From: Thermosporothrix hazakensis | GTDB taxonomy: Bacteria; Chloroflexota; Ktedonobacteria; Ktedonobacterales; Ktedonobacteraceae | Assembly: GCF_003253565.1 (NCBI RefSeq) | Contig: NZ_QKUF01000023.1 | Coordinates: forward strand, 1 to 64,000 | Length of the DNA: 64,000 nucleotides | Reading direction: 5' to 3' | Part shown: piece after piece, positions 8,404 to 17,054 of the stretch | How the letters are laid out: every line of letters begins with the position of its first letter | Numbering within the stretch: position 1 is the stretch's first letter | Made by a program: the position numbers and the translations under genes | The notes under the pieces: model-generated | What the model saw: the letters and a program-made list of their open reading frames with translations, nothing else | The model's database searches: none | What the model was told of the DNA's origin: nothing

Positions 8404-9534
8404 GTGCGCTATGGAAACCCCTTTCAGCTTGGCCCACATATCAAAGGGATGGAAAGGCCAGATGACCCATTTGTGCTTCAACAGCCCGAGTTCTACGCCC
8501 TTCAGCGCTATATCGATGGGGCGAGACGGCTTCCTGCTACGCCGAAAGAGCTGGAAACGCTGACCGGCATTCCAGAGCAGAAGGCGATCGAGTTCAATGA
8601 CCTGTTACGCGTGTATGGCTCGATCAAGGAATGTTGCGCTCATTTCTTCAAGGATGTCCTCCCGTTGAATATTACGCTCGCAACCGATGTCATCACCTAT
8701 GCCCGCAGTACTGCCATTTCCTATAGGGCGCTCTACACATTGGCGCAAGACTATCTGCTTGCTGCCGAGGAACAGAAGCAAGCGCTGGCCCGTGAGTTTC
8801 AGGCGCTGCTGGACAGCCTTCGAGGAGATATCCAGCGCTACGAGGCTCGTACTATAGAGGTTATCGATCACTATACCCAGTTACTTGATGATCTTGAAAC
8901 GGAGAAACGTGCATTTATTCCGCTCTATAGCAAGTATCACAGGCGTATGATCCGAATTGTGAAAGCGCTGGTCCCGATGCGTCAGGAAGTGGAGAAGGTG
9001 CGCAAGGAGCTACTTCAGGGCACAAAGAAGTATGAGCGGATGTATTACAAACAGTTTGCTGATATTGAGCATTACGCCTGGATACAGCTCATCGGGGCCT
9101 CGGTTTCGCAGGGCATGCTCGCTACCTATGACGACCTCGCCGCAGAATGGAAGGCATGCATGCAGAAGATCCAGAAGCAGATAACGGGGGCTTCTGAGAG
9201 CGAGCAACAGGCCGAGCGCTTTATTGAATGTCTGGAACAGGCCACGCTGAGCCTGAACGAGCTACGTACTGAAGTTATTGAGGCAATAGAATCTATCAGT
9301 GCATTACGCAAGTGCTGGCAAGCGCTTGATTATGAGCTTATCAAGATGAGTGCGGGCATTGACCAGAACGCCGCTGCAATTATTGGGCGCGTGCTTCAGG
9401 ATGCCTTTGAGGCGATGATAGAGGCGTGGCAACAGGTCAGGGAGAAAGCTGAACGCTCCCGCCAGATCTCTTTCATTGTCGTTGTTCCACTGAATGAGCT
9501 GAAAACGCAGGCGAGGGGCATGAACCGACTATGA
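8404..9534 (+). CDS. Alpha-xenorhabdolysin (XaxA/YaxA)-like helical protein
   Basis: 376 residues, predicted almost entirely helical, no signal peptide. GTG start with AAAGGA 8 bases upstream. The N-terminal part (about residues 29-100) reads ALQRYIDGARRLPATPKELE, then a Gly-Ile turn and a helix DLLRVYGSIKECCAHF. This order (L-x-x-Y-I-x-x-G/A-x-x-LP-T-x-x-E-x-E) resembles the start of XaxA/YaxA, the A subunits of binary alpha pore-forming cytotoxins. Long coiled-coil helices follow (100-210). A short less polar segment IQLIGASVSQGMLATYDD (about 225-242) would match the membrane-inserting head, though much reduced. A C-terminal helix pair includes ALRKCWQAL. Family toxins are 400-420 residues. 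No XaxB-like partner is seen. It could instead be a non-toxic member of the ClyA-like helical superfamily. Confidence 0.5.
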   Translation: MRYGNPFQLGPHIKGMERPDDPFVLQQPEFYALQRYIDGARRLPATPKELETLTGIPEQKAIEFNDLLRVYGSIKECCAHFFKDVLPLNITLATDVITYARSTAISYRALYTLAQDYLLAAEEQKQALAREFQALLDSLRGDIQRYEARTIEVIDHYTQLLDDLETEKRAFIPLYSKYHRRMIRIVKALVPMRQEVEKVRKELLQGTKKYERMYYKQFADIEHYAWIQLIGASVSQGMLATYDDLAAEWKACMQKIQKQITGASESEQQAERFIECLEQATLSLNELRTEVIEAIESISALRKCWQALDYELIKMSAGIDQNAAAIIGRVLQDAFEAMIEAWQQVREKAERSRQISFIVVVPLNELKTQARGMNRL

Positions 9535-9912
9535 TAGATATGAGAGAAAATAAAAATGATTTGATGAGAGAGAAGTAAAAAGAGTTTTCTATTACAAGAA
9601 GTGGCTGAGGGTGAAATACCGTATAGAGAAGGGAAGCGCTTGTTAGCCAGACTGAAAATATCTGGAAATTGCTCCCATTCTGATTCGGTGTTTGTTTCTG
9701 GCATGCATTGCATGATGATCGGGCGGAGGGCGTTTAATAATCAATACTGTAGAGGAAAAACTGCTTGCTTCTTTTTCCCTCCCTCTGTCGTATTATTACT
9801 AACAGGTAGGACTACCACTTCAATATGGCCTGAATCGTGTCACCTCTACAGGAGGAAATCAGCGCCCATCGCTGAGTTTTGGGGATTAGGTCGAAGCGAA
9901 AGGAACCAACAT
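9535..9912. other. Intergenic region without recognised gene
   Basis: No homology-bearing frame. An open frame runs into the next gene from 9601 but its residues look non-coding. The region contains ACAGGAGGAAA near 9850 without a following start. Confidence 0.4.
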
Positions 9913-10494
9913 ATGATAAAAGCAGCTATACTTGATCTTGATGCCCTCGTACAGAAAGGAAGTGCAATTCCGTTACCAGGCATCCCTGAGCGACTTGCCT
10001 CTTTTTCTGCTCAGCGGATTCCCCTTGCGATTATCTCCAATCAGAACACGCTGATCGAGCGCACAGCGGAGCAGAGGGCGTTTTCGCCGGACGGTGTCTC
10101 TGTGCCAGCACGTGTTGCAGCGAACATCAAGGAGATAACACAGGAGTTAGGGCTTTACGGGGTTCCCTGGTTTATCTCGCTTGGTGACGCCAATGCCCGA
10201 AGGCGAATGTCTGACGCGCAATATCAGGGGCTGATCGAGCAGATAGCGTTTGAACTGGGATCGTTTTTCCCGGAGGGTGCTCTATTTGTGAGTCAGGTGA
10301 TCGGGCCCGCTCCGGCCTTATTCCTTACGATCGCGCAACATTTACAGGTAGCGCCTTCTGAATGTCTGTATCTTGGAGTCGGAGAGAAAGAGCGAGAGGC
10401 CGCCGAGGCTGCGGGCATGACCTGCGAACTGGTGCCAGCCATCGAGGTTGCAGCCTTTGAAGCGACTTTCGGGTCTTTTGAAGCCACCCTCTAG
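9913..10494 (+). CDS. HAD-like hydrolase, degenerate motifs
   Basis: 193 residues. The start MIKAAILDLDALV gives a D-x-D motif I like HAD phosphatases (nucleophile and acid aspartates). AIISNQ matches motif II (conserved Ser/Thr after a hydrophobic strand). Motif IV should read GDxxxD but is GVGEKEREAAEAAGM, so the Mg2+-binding acid is replaced although the surrounding GxxxxDxxAAxxAGM framework is kept. That points to a weak or inactive phosphatase. ATG at 9913 is preceded by AAAGGAACC. It is monocistronic, with a terminator at 10531. Confidence 0.7.
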   Translation: MIKAAILDLDALVQKGSAIPLPGIPERLASFSAQRIPLAIISNQNTLIERTAEQRAFSPDGVSVPARVAANIKEITQELGLYGVPWFISLGDANARRRMSDAQYQGLIEQIAFELGSFFPEGALFVSQVIGPAPALFLTIAQHLQVAPSECLYLGVGEKEREAAEAAGMTCELVPAIEVAAFEATFGSFEATL

Positions 10495-10530
10495 ATTGCT
10501 CTCTTTACGGCTGGTTGTTAAACATTGCAC

Positions 10531-10565
10531 GAAAGCGCCGGGGAAGTTCCCTGACGCTTTCTTGT
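10531..10565 (+). terminator. Terminator hairpin of the HAD-like gene
   Basis: GAAAGCG (10531-10537) pairs with CGCTTTC (10555-10561), with an inner GGGGAA/TTCCC pairing; TTGT follows. Confidence 0.55.
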
Positions 10566-10651
10566 CATGCGCTCGATGTATGCTTGAACTCATTCATCAC
10601 AAGGCGGCGCTCCGCGGGCGTCACATGAATGCGTTTCCAGTTCGCGGGGTA

Positions 10652-10771
10652 TCAATGCCAGAGATGCATATCTGAAGCGTGCTGATGAGCCTCTGTGTCA
10701 ATATAATCTGGCTGGCTGTTTTGATATTCCGGGATCGTGCTTTCATGACGGGTCTGTGCTGGATCGGCCAT
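10652..10771 (-). CDS. Possible 39-residue polar protein
   Basis: ATG at 10771 is preceded by GAGGAG ten bases upstream and opens a 39-codon frame ending at 10652. The product is very hydrophilic and rich in His, Gln, Asp and Ser, starting MADPAQTRHEST. It lies alone in the gap between the HAD-like gene and the LacI regulator. I know no family for it. The ribosome binding site is the main support. Confidence 0.3.
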   Translation of the reverse strand: MADPAQTRHESTIPEYQNSQPDYIDTEAHQHASDMHLWH

Positions 10772-10965
10772 ACATTTTTCTCCTCTTCACCAGCCTGAAG
10801 GACTGGCATATATTGCTGTTCGCTCGTTCCTCGCTCATATCTTAGGGCAAAAACGCAGGTATCGCAATAGGTATTGAGCCTCCCAGGCGGTCGGCAGCAT
10901 GCTTTCCTGTTTGGTTTCTCTCCGCGTGAAGTGCTGTAGATGCTGGATATACATCGAGTTGTCTG

Positions 10966-11014
10966 TTGACAGAGTATACCCGGGCGTGCAATACTTTGCA
11001 GGTTAAATCGATTT
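10966..11014 (+). promoter_or_regulatory. Promoter and LacI-type operator of the LacI-family gene
   Basis: TTGACA (10966-10971), an 18-base spacer, then AATACT (10990-10995). The perfect palindrome AAATCGATTT (11005-11014) with central CG, as in LacI-family operators, sits just after the expected transcription start. The block from the -10 through the palindrome is nearly repeated at 15060-15088 before the SDR gene, so the regulator probably represses both. Confidence 0.65.
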
Positions 11015-11049
11015 ATTTTTCTGTATCAATGCTGTGGAAGGGGGAAAAC

Positions 11050-12108
11050 ATGAGCGAAAAAAAGCGCCGTTCCTCTGTGACAATCAGCGATGTTGCTCAA
11101 AGAGCCGGAGTGTCGCGAACCGCGGTCTCTTTTGTCCTCAATGAGCGTGATGGGGAGCGTAACAAGTACGTGAGCGAGGAAACCCGTGCGAAAGTTTGGA
11201 AGGCTGTTGAGGAACTCCACTATCAGCCTCACCTGCTTGCTCGCACGCTTCGGACCGGGCAGAGTCCAGAAGTTGCCGGGATTCTCGATGTCATGATAAC
11301 GCCTCTGGGAGTAGAGCTGACCGGAGCCTTCCAGAATGCAGCCCTGCGCTATGGGTATATTCCAACCACGTATTATTGTCAGGGGCTTACTGACGAACAG
11401 AGGCAGGAGCTATATCAGCGTATTTTCGCACGTCGACCGCTGGCAATCGTTACTACCCCATTCCATTTCTCTGAAGCCGATGTCGAGCAGGCGCGAGCCA
11501 ATGGTATCGAGTATATCATTTTCTACAGCTTTTATCCTGTCCCGATTGCGCACACCTGCACGCTGGTCCTTCCAATGAGAGAGCCGGGGTATCTGGCAGC
11601 GCGTCATCTTCTGGAGCGGGACTATCGCCATCTGGTGCTGGTTCGTCCCGAAGATCAGGCGCACATCGGTCAGGATTACCCGTTTCAGCAGCGGCTTGAG
11701 GGTATGCGTGAGGCTATCGCGGAGCATCCCGAGGCCGAGCAGATTACGCTGGATATTGTGCCGCTTCAGCTCTCGGCACAGGCTGCCCTGGCTTTTGTCG
11801 AGAAGCAGCTTGTCGGGCGAGCTTCCCGGGTCGGGGTCTACGCGTTCAACGACGAGTATGCCCTGTTTCTGCTTGGAGCGCTGGCGCAGCGAGGCATCCG
11901 TGTGCCACAAGAGGTGGGCGTTGTAGGGACCGATGATCTCTCGTTCGCTGAGGGGACATGGCCGCCGCTCACCTCGATCAATCTGGACGAGGCAAACATG
12001 GGCAAACAGATTGCTGAGCTGCTCCACGCGTTACATCAAGGGGAAGCGATCCCGGAGAAGCTGACAAGCCCATTGAAGCCGCACCTGATTCAGCGCCATT
12101 CGACCTGA
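11050..12108 (+). CDS. LacI-family transcriptional repressor
   Basis: 352 residues. The start at 11050 opens MSEKKRRSSVTISDVAQRAG. The helix-turn-helix VTISDVAQRAGVSRTAVSFV spans about residues 9-28, followed by a hinge helix ending HYQPHLLARTLRTG. A periplasmic-binding-protein-like effector domain ends TSINLDEANMGKQIAELL. The signature VGVVGTDDLSFAEGTWPPLTS corresponds to the conserved GFDD/ PLT region of sugar-responsive members. Such proteins release DNA on binding a sugar or derivative. A self-operator lies upstream and a matching one precedes the SDR at 15372, so the inducer may be that enzyme's substrate or product. Confidence 0.93.
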   Translation: MSEKKRRSSVTISDVAQRAGVSRTAVSFVLNERDGERNKYVSEETRAKVWKAVEELHYQPHLLARTLRTGQSPEVAGILDVMITPLGVELTGAFQNAALRYGYIPTTYYCQGLTDEQRQELYQRIFARRPLAIVTTPFHFSEADVEQARANGIEYIIFYSFYPVPIAHTCTLVLPMREPGYLAARHLLERDYRHLVLVRPEDQAHIGQDYPFQQRLEGMREAIAEHPEAEQITLDIVPLQLSAQAALAFVEKQLVGRASRVGVYAFNDEYALFLLGALAQRGIRVPQEVGVVGTDDLSFAEGTWPPLTSINLDEANMGKQIAELLHALHQGEAIPEKLTSPLKPHLIQRHST

Positions 12109-12179
12109 GCCCATGCCATCCGCTTTAGTCTGCTGCGTTTCTTCCTCCTCTTGTTGCCTGATCTCATGTGCTGTACCCG

Positions 12180-13013
12180 TCATGCATCTCTCTTTTGCAG
12201 CGCTTCCTGTACTCGTTCCAGCCATTCATGCATCAGGGCAGTGAACAGGTGCGGCTGCTCTGCAGGCAGATTGTGCCCGGCGCGATCCAGCACCGCGAAG
12301 GTCCCACGCGGGTAATTTTCCAGAATCTGCCAGACATCGCGATAGCCCGTAACGTGATCTTGTCGACCCGTGAGTAGAAGCACCGGACGCAAAAACGGCT
12401 GGGGAAGCTTGCGCACATCGAAGGAGCAGCTATAGCGTTGGCTGATCTTCTGTAGAAATGCCTCGTCCGCCAGTTTTGCCCCGCTGAGAATCTCACGTTG
12501 AAAGCGTTCCCAGACGGCTCTGTCCTGTACTACCGCAATCGAGGCGAATTCCTCGGCGTCGGCTGCATCGAGTTCGGCCAGGAGTGCGGGGTTCTCGACC
12601 AGTACCGTTTGAGCCGGGAGATCCCGTTGCGCACGCTCCATCAGCACTCCCGGACAGAGAAGGGCCATTCCCACAACCCGGGCGAACCTCTGATGCAGGA
12701 TAGCCTGACACAGATAGCCGCCATAGGATGCGCCGATGAGCAGGAATGGCTGGTCTCCGATCACGGCATCAATAAAATCAAGCACGAGGGCCAGAATGTC
12801 ATCAGAACTGGTAATATCATCTCTTCCTGGTGTCCGGCCCATCCCCGGGAGATCCAGATAGATTCGTTGCCATCCTGCCTGTTGGCTGAAGAGTGGTTCC
12901 AGGCAGCCTGTCATCTGCTGATGATCGCATCCAAAGCCATGAAGACAGAGAATCGGCATCCCTGTCCCGCGCACCTCATAAAAGAGGGGTAGATCTCGAA
13001 CGACGCACTGCAT
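12180..13013 (-). CDS. Alpha/beta hydrolase
   Basis: 277 residues. ATG at 13013 has AGAAAGGAA upstream; longer frames lack a start signal. Fold markers are the oxyanion-hole strand ILCLHGFGCD (about 17-26), the nucleophile elbow GASYGG (Ser near 94) and VLLLTGRQDHVTG carrying the acid. AGHNLPAEQP near residue 253 carries the catalytic His. A lid domain lies between about 125 and 190. Cytoplasmic, no signal peptide. Substrate cannot be told; esterases, lactonases and haloperoxidase-like enzymes share this pattern. It is convergent with the LacI gene, which ends 71 bases away. Confidence 0.88.
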   Translation of the reverse strand: MQCVVRDLPLFYEVRGTGMPILCLHGFGCDHQQMTGCLEPLFSQQAGWQRIYLDLPGMGRTPGRDDITSSDDILALVLDFIDAVIGDQPFLLIGASYGGYLCQAILHQRFARVVGMALLCPGVLMERAQRDLPAQTVLVENPALLAELDAADAEEFASIAVVQDRAVWERFQREILSGAKLADEAFLQKISQRYSCSFDVRKLPQPFLRPVLLLTGRQDHVTGYRDVWQILENYPRGTFAVLDRAGHNLPAEQPHLFTALMHEWLERVQEALQKRDA

Positions 13014-13417
13014 AATGTGTTTCCTTTCTCCGGTGGCTTCCCTGTGCGCCTCTTGTGAGCGCTTCGTCATCATGTCGAAGCCCAGTATATGACTTCTCCC
13101 GGCGGGTCCGCAAGGTGGTTTATCCCGGATCGTGGTGCACGATGAGAGAAAGGGAACTTGCCAGCTTCCTATCACAGATGAGATTATCGTGCTTCGGAGG
13201 GAGATGGTCAAGACATACTGGCTGATGTAAGCACGTATGAGATTTCTCGCTGACAAATGGCGTAAATACAGCATGCAGAAAATAGCCTACAGCACTTATG
13301 TAGAAGAGGCTTGAGCGGTGTAACAGTTTCTTGTCTCTTCTTCTGGTTCTCGGGTATACTTCTTTAGAGCAGAGAGAGTCGGGAATCTGCGCTGTAAACA
13401 GATGACAGGATAGCAAT
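13014..13417. other. Intergenic region between divergent genes
   Basis: No recognisable gene. It must hold the promoters of the alpha/beta hydrolase (minus) and the phosphotransferase (plus). TATACTTC near 13354-13361 is a possible -10 for the latter. Confidence 0.4.
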
Positions 13418-14419
13418 ATGACGGATACTTCTTCCCTGACGCAGTGGCTTCAGACGCGACACTGCGCATGGAATACGCCAACCAGCGTGATACAGGAATA
13501 TGTGCGGAAAGCGACCGGGCAGAGCATCGCCCATGCAAGCCGCCTGATTCTCGGTCAGGATAACGAGGTGTATGATGTGGTCACAACCGGGGACGAGCGG
13601 CTGATTGTGCGGATCTCCCACAAGGAGAATCATCGCTTTGAGGCTGAGCGATGGGCGTTGCATGCCGCCCATCAGGCCGGAGTTCCAACGCCGCGTGTGT
13701 TCCTTGTTGAGCAGGCCAGCTATGATGATACAACGGTGATGTTCTGTATCGAAGAGAAGTTGCCGGGCAAGTCGCTCGATATGCTGCTTCAGGAAGGCGC
13801 AGCACCCAACCATGTAATTGACCAGATTGGGGAGGTGCTCGGTAGATTGCATAGCGTGAAAGTGGAGGGTTTCGGCTTTCTTCGGCCTGATGGAACCGGC
13901 TCACTGGCCTCCTTTGCAGATGTCATGCTGGAACTGAATGGCAGGGTGCTTGAATTGGAGGTGGCAGCGAAGAGGTGGGGCGTTCCGGCCTCAACGGTTG
14001 CAACCAGCCTTGATATCCTGAATGCGCATTCTGATCTCTACGCCTTCTCGCCAGCGGCGCTCATTCATGGCGATTTTGGGCCACAGCATATCCTGGTGGA
14101 TGGTGATCATATCAGTGGTCTCGTCGACATGCAGGATTGCTCAGGGAATCATCCGATTATTGATCTCGTCAACTGGGATGCATACTATAGCGAACAGATT
14201 CCGCTGAGCAGGGTTCGTGCCTCCTATGGAAATCCACGTCTCTTTCAAGAGAACTTTGACACACTGTTTCAACTGGCTCTGCTTCGCGAGTCGCTCATCA
14301 TGCTGATGGTGAACGCGCAGCGCGAGAATCCGAACGGGATTCATGGGTTCATCATCAATATGGAAAGAGCCCTCTCCTCCTTTGGTCATATGAGCAAAAA
14401 GGTTATGCAGAAAGGATAG
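13418..14419 (+). CDS. Aminoglycoside-phosphotransferase-like kinase
   Basis: 333 residues of the APH/choline-kinase fold. The N-lobe has a GQDNEVYDV loop and RISH strand (the Lys position of kinases is degenerate). IEEKLPGKSLD forms the hinge. The C-lobe has LIHGDFGPQHILVDGDHISG with the HGD catalytic aspartate; the usual Asn four or five residues later is His. LVDMQD supplies the metal-binding aspartates. The variant HGDxxxxHI suggests a small-molecule kinase rather than a known resistance enzyme. AGGA precedes ATG. The PTP-like gene starts four bases after the stop, so the kinase and phosphatase form an operon. Confidence 0.85.
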   Translation: MTDTSSLTQWLQTRHCAWNTPTSVIQEYVRKATGQSIAHASRLILGQDNEVYDVVTTGDERLIVRISHKENHRFEAERWALHAAHQAGVPTPRVFLVEQASYDDTTVMFCIEEKLPGKSLDMLLQEGAAPNHVIDQIGEVLGRLHSVKVEGFGFLRPDGTGSLASFADVMLELNGRVLELEVAAKRWGVPASTVATSLDILNAHSDLYAFSPAALIHGDFGPQHILVDGDHISGLVDMQDCSGNHPIIDLVNWDAYYSEQIPLSRVRASYGNPRLFQENFDTLFQLALLRESLIMLMVNAQRENPNGIHGFIINMERALSSFGHMSKKVMQKG

Positions 14420-14423
14420 ATCG

Positions 14424-14987
14424 ATGCAGCATATCTTTCAGAATCTGGTGCAATGGATGAGCCGTCCGGAGCATGGCTTTAGTGCCGCCTCTGAAGAGGA
14501 ACCGTTTATCTTTGGTGCGCGTCGCCCGGGTTTCCCGTTCAAGCGTGTTTCCGCCACGCTCGTCGATACCTGGATTTCCTTTATGCGCGGGCAGGGAATC
14601 GCACGCGTTGTCTGCCTGTTGCCTGAGAAGCAGCTTGCAGCCTACGATGATCTGCCTGGAGCCTATCGCCGCGCCTTCGGAGACCAGAACGTGCTCTGGG
14701 TTCCCATTGACGATTTTCATCTTGCGGAGGAAACGCAGCTTATAGATCAGATTTTGCCCTTCCTTGCTGAAGCGGACCGCCAGCAGACAAAAGCCGTGGT
14801 GCATTGTTCTGGTGGAGTCGGGCGAACGGGCCACGTGCTTGCTGCCTGGCTGGTCAGTTATCGCGGGATGTCGAATGAGGAGGCCATTGCTGCCGTGAAA
14901 AAGCAGGGGCGGAACGCACGCGAGTCCCGAGATCCGCGCCTTGATACGCTGCTCGATCGCTGTCGGAGCGCCAATATTCCTGGTTAA
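14424..14987 (+). CDS. Dual-specificity / protein tyrosine phosphatase-like protein
   Basis: 187 residues. The P-loop HCSGGVGRTG gives Cys128 and Arg134 of the C-x5-R signature, in which Cys forms the phosphocysteine intermediate. WVPIDDFHL (about 92-100) offers the general-acid Asp. The tail NEEAIAAVKKQGRNA is the usual PTP C-terminal helix. AAAGGA precedes ATG, and the gene is coupled to the upstream kinase-like gene. Substrate may be phosphoprotein, phosphoinositide or RNA 5' ends. Confidence 0.87.
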   Translation: MQHIFQNLVQWMSRPEHGFSAASEEEPFIFGARRPGFPFKRVSATLVDTWISFMRGQGIARVVCLLPEKQLAAYDDLPGAYRRAFGDQNVLWVPIDDFHLAEETQLIDQILPFLAEADRQQTKAVVHCSGGVGRTGHVLAAWLVSYRGMSNEEAIAAVKKQGRNARESRDPRLDTLLDRCRSANIPG

Positions 14988-15036
14988 AGAATGCGAGGCT
15001 GACGCGCCTCAGCAACCCGCCTGCTAACAAGCTCCG

Positions 15037-15088
15037 TTGACAAGCAGAACAGTGCGGGGTATACTTTGTCAGGAACATAAATCGATTT
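15037..15088 (+). promoter_or_regulatory. Consensus promoter with LacI-type operator for the SDR gene
   Basis: TTGACA (15037-15042), exactly 17 bases, TATACT (15060-15065), then the palindrome AAATCGATTT at 15079-15088, centred about 12 bases after the predicted start site. This is the same arrangement as at 10966-11014. A half-similar ATCGATTTAT recurs at 15191-15200. The untranslated leader to 15372 is about 300 bases. Confidence 0.72.
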
Positions 15089-15190
15089 ATAGCGAGTCTC
15101 CTGTATCGCTTCAACCTCGTCTGTAAAGCTGATCGAATCCCTGAGGTTTACCTGGCTTACTCGGAGAACCTGCCCATTCTATTGAGATGT

Positions 15191-15200
15191 ATCGATTTAT
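15191..15200 (+). promoter_or_regulatory. Second, degenerate LacI-type site
   Basis: ATCGATTTAT, which matches the right part of the two operators at 11005 and 15079, inside the SDR leader. Possibly an auxiliary operator for loop formation 110 bases downstream of the main site. Confidence 0.35.
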
Positions 15201-15371
15201 GATGGTGACCGACCGTCACGAGCGTTCATGCTGCGGTGGTGATCGAACTCTCTATCAGGAAGAGCGGCACGCGTCATCTACTCTTTTCGACGATGGTATG
15301 TGTATTCCCCGACAGAGAGCGGTCGGGAAGATGAACATGTTCCAATGGACATGGAACAAAGGAGAAAGACT

Positions 15372-16145
15372 ATGTCTCAGCTTGCTCGTTTTGCTGACAA
15401 AGTTGTCATTGTGACGGGAGCGGCTTCCGGTATTGGCCGGGCTGTTCTGGTGCGTCTGGTTTCGGAAGGCGCTATTGCCTATGGGATTGATGTCAATGAG
15501 GCTGGCTTGAAGGAAACGGTTGAGCTGGCGGAGAAACAGGCGGCTGCTGGAGGACGTGCCAGCTTTATCGCAGCCTCTATTTCGGATGAGCAAGAGGTGA
15601 AGCGTTTCTTCCAGCAGGTGGTAGAAAAGGAAGGACGCCTTGATGTGCTGGTGAATATGGCGGGTATTCTGCGCTCATCTCAGACAACAGAAACGTCGCT
15701 GGCGCAATTTATGGAGGTCATCAATACCAACCTGGTCGGTACCTTCCTGTGCTGTCGGGAGGCGCTGCCACACCTGGTCAAGACGAAGGGCAATATTGTC
15801 AACGCGGCATCCACGTCCGTCTATTTCGGTCATCCCTACATGGCGGCGTACTCTGCGAGCAAGGGAGGCATTATGTCAATGACGCGTTCGCTGGCGTGGG
15901 AGTATATTCGGCAGGGGGTGCGGGTGAACGCAATTGCCCCCGGCGGTATCGCCACTCCGCTGGCTGCTGCCCAGAATCAGCGCATGGATGGGCTGGATCA
16001 ATCCCTGTTCATGCACATGACGCGGCCTGATCAGCTCTTCGGACAGCCTGAGCAAGTAGCCGATGTTGTTGCTATGCTTGCCTCAGCGGATGGCGGCTTT
16101 ATGACCGGCGAAGTAGTGAAAATTGACGGGGGCGTTCACAATTAA
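15372..16145 (+). CDS. Short-chain dehydrogenase/reductase, sugar-type
   Basis: 257 residues, classical SDR length. The cofactor loop TGAASGIG (about 15-22) and IDVNE after strand beta-2 (acidic end, so NAD(H) is likely) are present. NMAG replaces the usual NNAG. The catalytic set is Ser in AASTS, with Tyr and Lys in YSASKGG, and the PGG-x-x-TP segment follows. The end IDGGVHN is normal. ATG at 15372 follows GGAGAAAG; an earlier frame lacks that. Its promoter carries the LacI-type operator, so expression should respond to a sugar or polyol. Exact substrate unknown. Confidence 0.9.
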   Translation: MSQLARFADKVVIVTGAASGIGRAVLVRLVSEGAIAYGIDVNEAGLKETVELAEKQAAAGGRASFIAASISDEQEVKRFFQQVVEKEGRLDVLVNMAGILRSSQTTETSLAQFMEVINTNLVGTFLCCREALPHLVKTKGNIVNAASTSVYFGHPYMAAYSASKGGIMSMTRSLAWEYIRQGVRVNAIAPGGIATPLAAAQNQRMDGLDQSLFMHMTRPDQLFGQPEQVADVVAMLASADGGFMTGEVVKIDGGVHN

Positions 16146-16536
16146 AGCGGCCCGGGCTGCTCAAGTGTGCCAAAGCGAGAACAGCAACCTTCTTCAATGT
16201 CTGCCTATTCACAATGAAAGTGCCCTCGGCTTGCAGTCGTAATGGGTAAGCTTAAAGAGAGTTCTCAAACTTGAATAGGTCTGGCTGCCTGCTATGGCGC
16301 GTACGCGCCACTATGCGAAGTGAGAGGGTAATTTTGAAGCGTGACCTCTTGACATTATGGTTTCTCTTTGTCTATAATAGACTCACTGAGTCCATCACAG
16401 AGCAAATTCTATCAAGGCGGAAGCTCTATCAGAGACGCTGCCTGAGATTGATCTGTCGTAGATGGGGTCATCAGAGAGCATGTTTTGTCATAGTCTATTC
16501 ACAGGTTGAGCCTATCATAGTCAAGAGGGGGTCACA
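16146..16536. promoter_or_regulatory. Promoter and long leader of the Rrf2 operon
   Basis: TTGACA (16349-16354), 18 bases, TATAAT (16373-16378) is a near-perfect housekeeping promoter. The leader of about 150 bases before the Rrf2 ATG contains repeated CTATCA/CATAGTC segments that could be regulator binding sites. No gene is seen in this stretch. Confidence 0.65.
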
Positions 16537-16983
16537 ATGAAATACTCGCAGGCAACCAATTATGCGCTGCATACCATGCTTTATTTTGTGGCGCTCTCGC
16601 CCGGAACGACAATCGGCGTTCAGAAACTGGCGGAGCTTCAGGGAGTGTCCCCGGCCTATCTCTCTAAAATTCTGAGCAGGCTGGTGAAGGCAGGCCTGAT
16701 CGAGTCCACGTCCGGGATCAATGGCGGATACAGACTGACCAGCAACAGAGCCGATCTTTCTTTTCTGGATGTCATTCAGGCAATCGAAGGGACTGCTTCA
16801 CTGTTTCACTGTGGCGATGGGCTCAATCATCAGACCTGCTTGATTCAAGGTGTAATGACAGATGCAGAGCACCTGATGGAAGATTACCTCAAGCGACGCA
16901 AGCTCATTGAGTTGATCGAGCGCCGATCAGGCTTGCCTCGCCATCTGGAACAGATGTTGCGGGAACAAGAGATGCCCACATGA
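16537..16983 (+). CDS. Rrf2-family transcriptional regulator
   Basis: 148 residues. The winged helix-turn-helix (about 1-80) has the family's SQATNYALHTML start, QKLAELQGVSPAYLSKIL recognition region and GGYRL wing. Classical iron-sulfur members (IscR, NsrR) have three Cys near residues 92-106; here only C92 and C101 are found, with His91 and His98 close by, so cluster binding is uncertain. ATG follows AGAGGGGG. The flavoprotein gene begins 71 bases on, giving a regulator/redox-enzyme pair that suggests control by redox or nitrosative signals. Confidence 0.9.
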   Translation: MKYSQATNYALHTMLYFVALSPGTTIGVQKLAELQGVSPAYLSKILSRLVKAGLIESTSGINGGYRLTSNRADLSFLDVIQAIEGTASLFHCGDGLNHQTCLIQGVMTDAEHLMEDYLKRRKLIELIERRSGLPRHLEQMLREQEMPT

Positions 16984-17054
16984 GCATCTTTTTTTTCTCT
17001 ATATTATCGACTTTAAGAGTCCATGAAGTCTTTCAAAAGGAAAGGATATCTCGC

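Noticed and set aside
9601-9912. N-terminal extension of the HAD-like protein
   Set aside because: No ribosome binding site at 9601; the extension lacks HAD features, while 9913 has AAAGGAACC.
12180-13274. 364-codon version of the alpha/beta hydrolase
   Set aside because: The first 87 residues are not protein-like and the start at 13013 has a good ribosome binding site.
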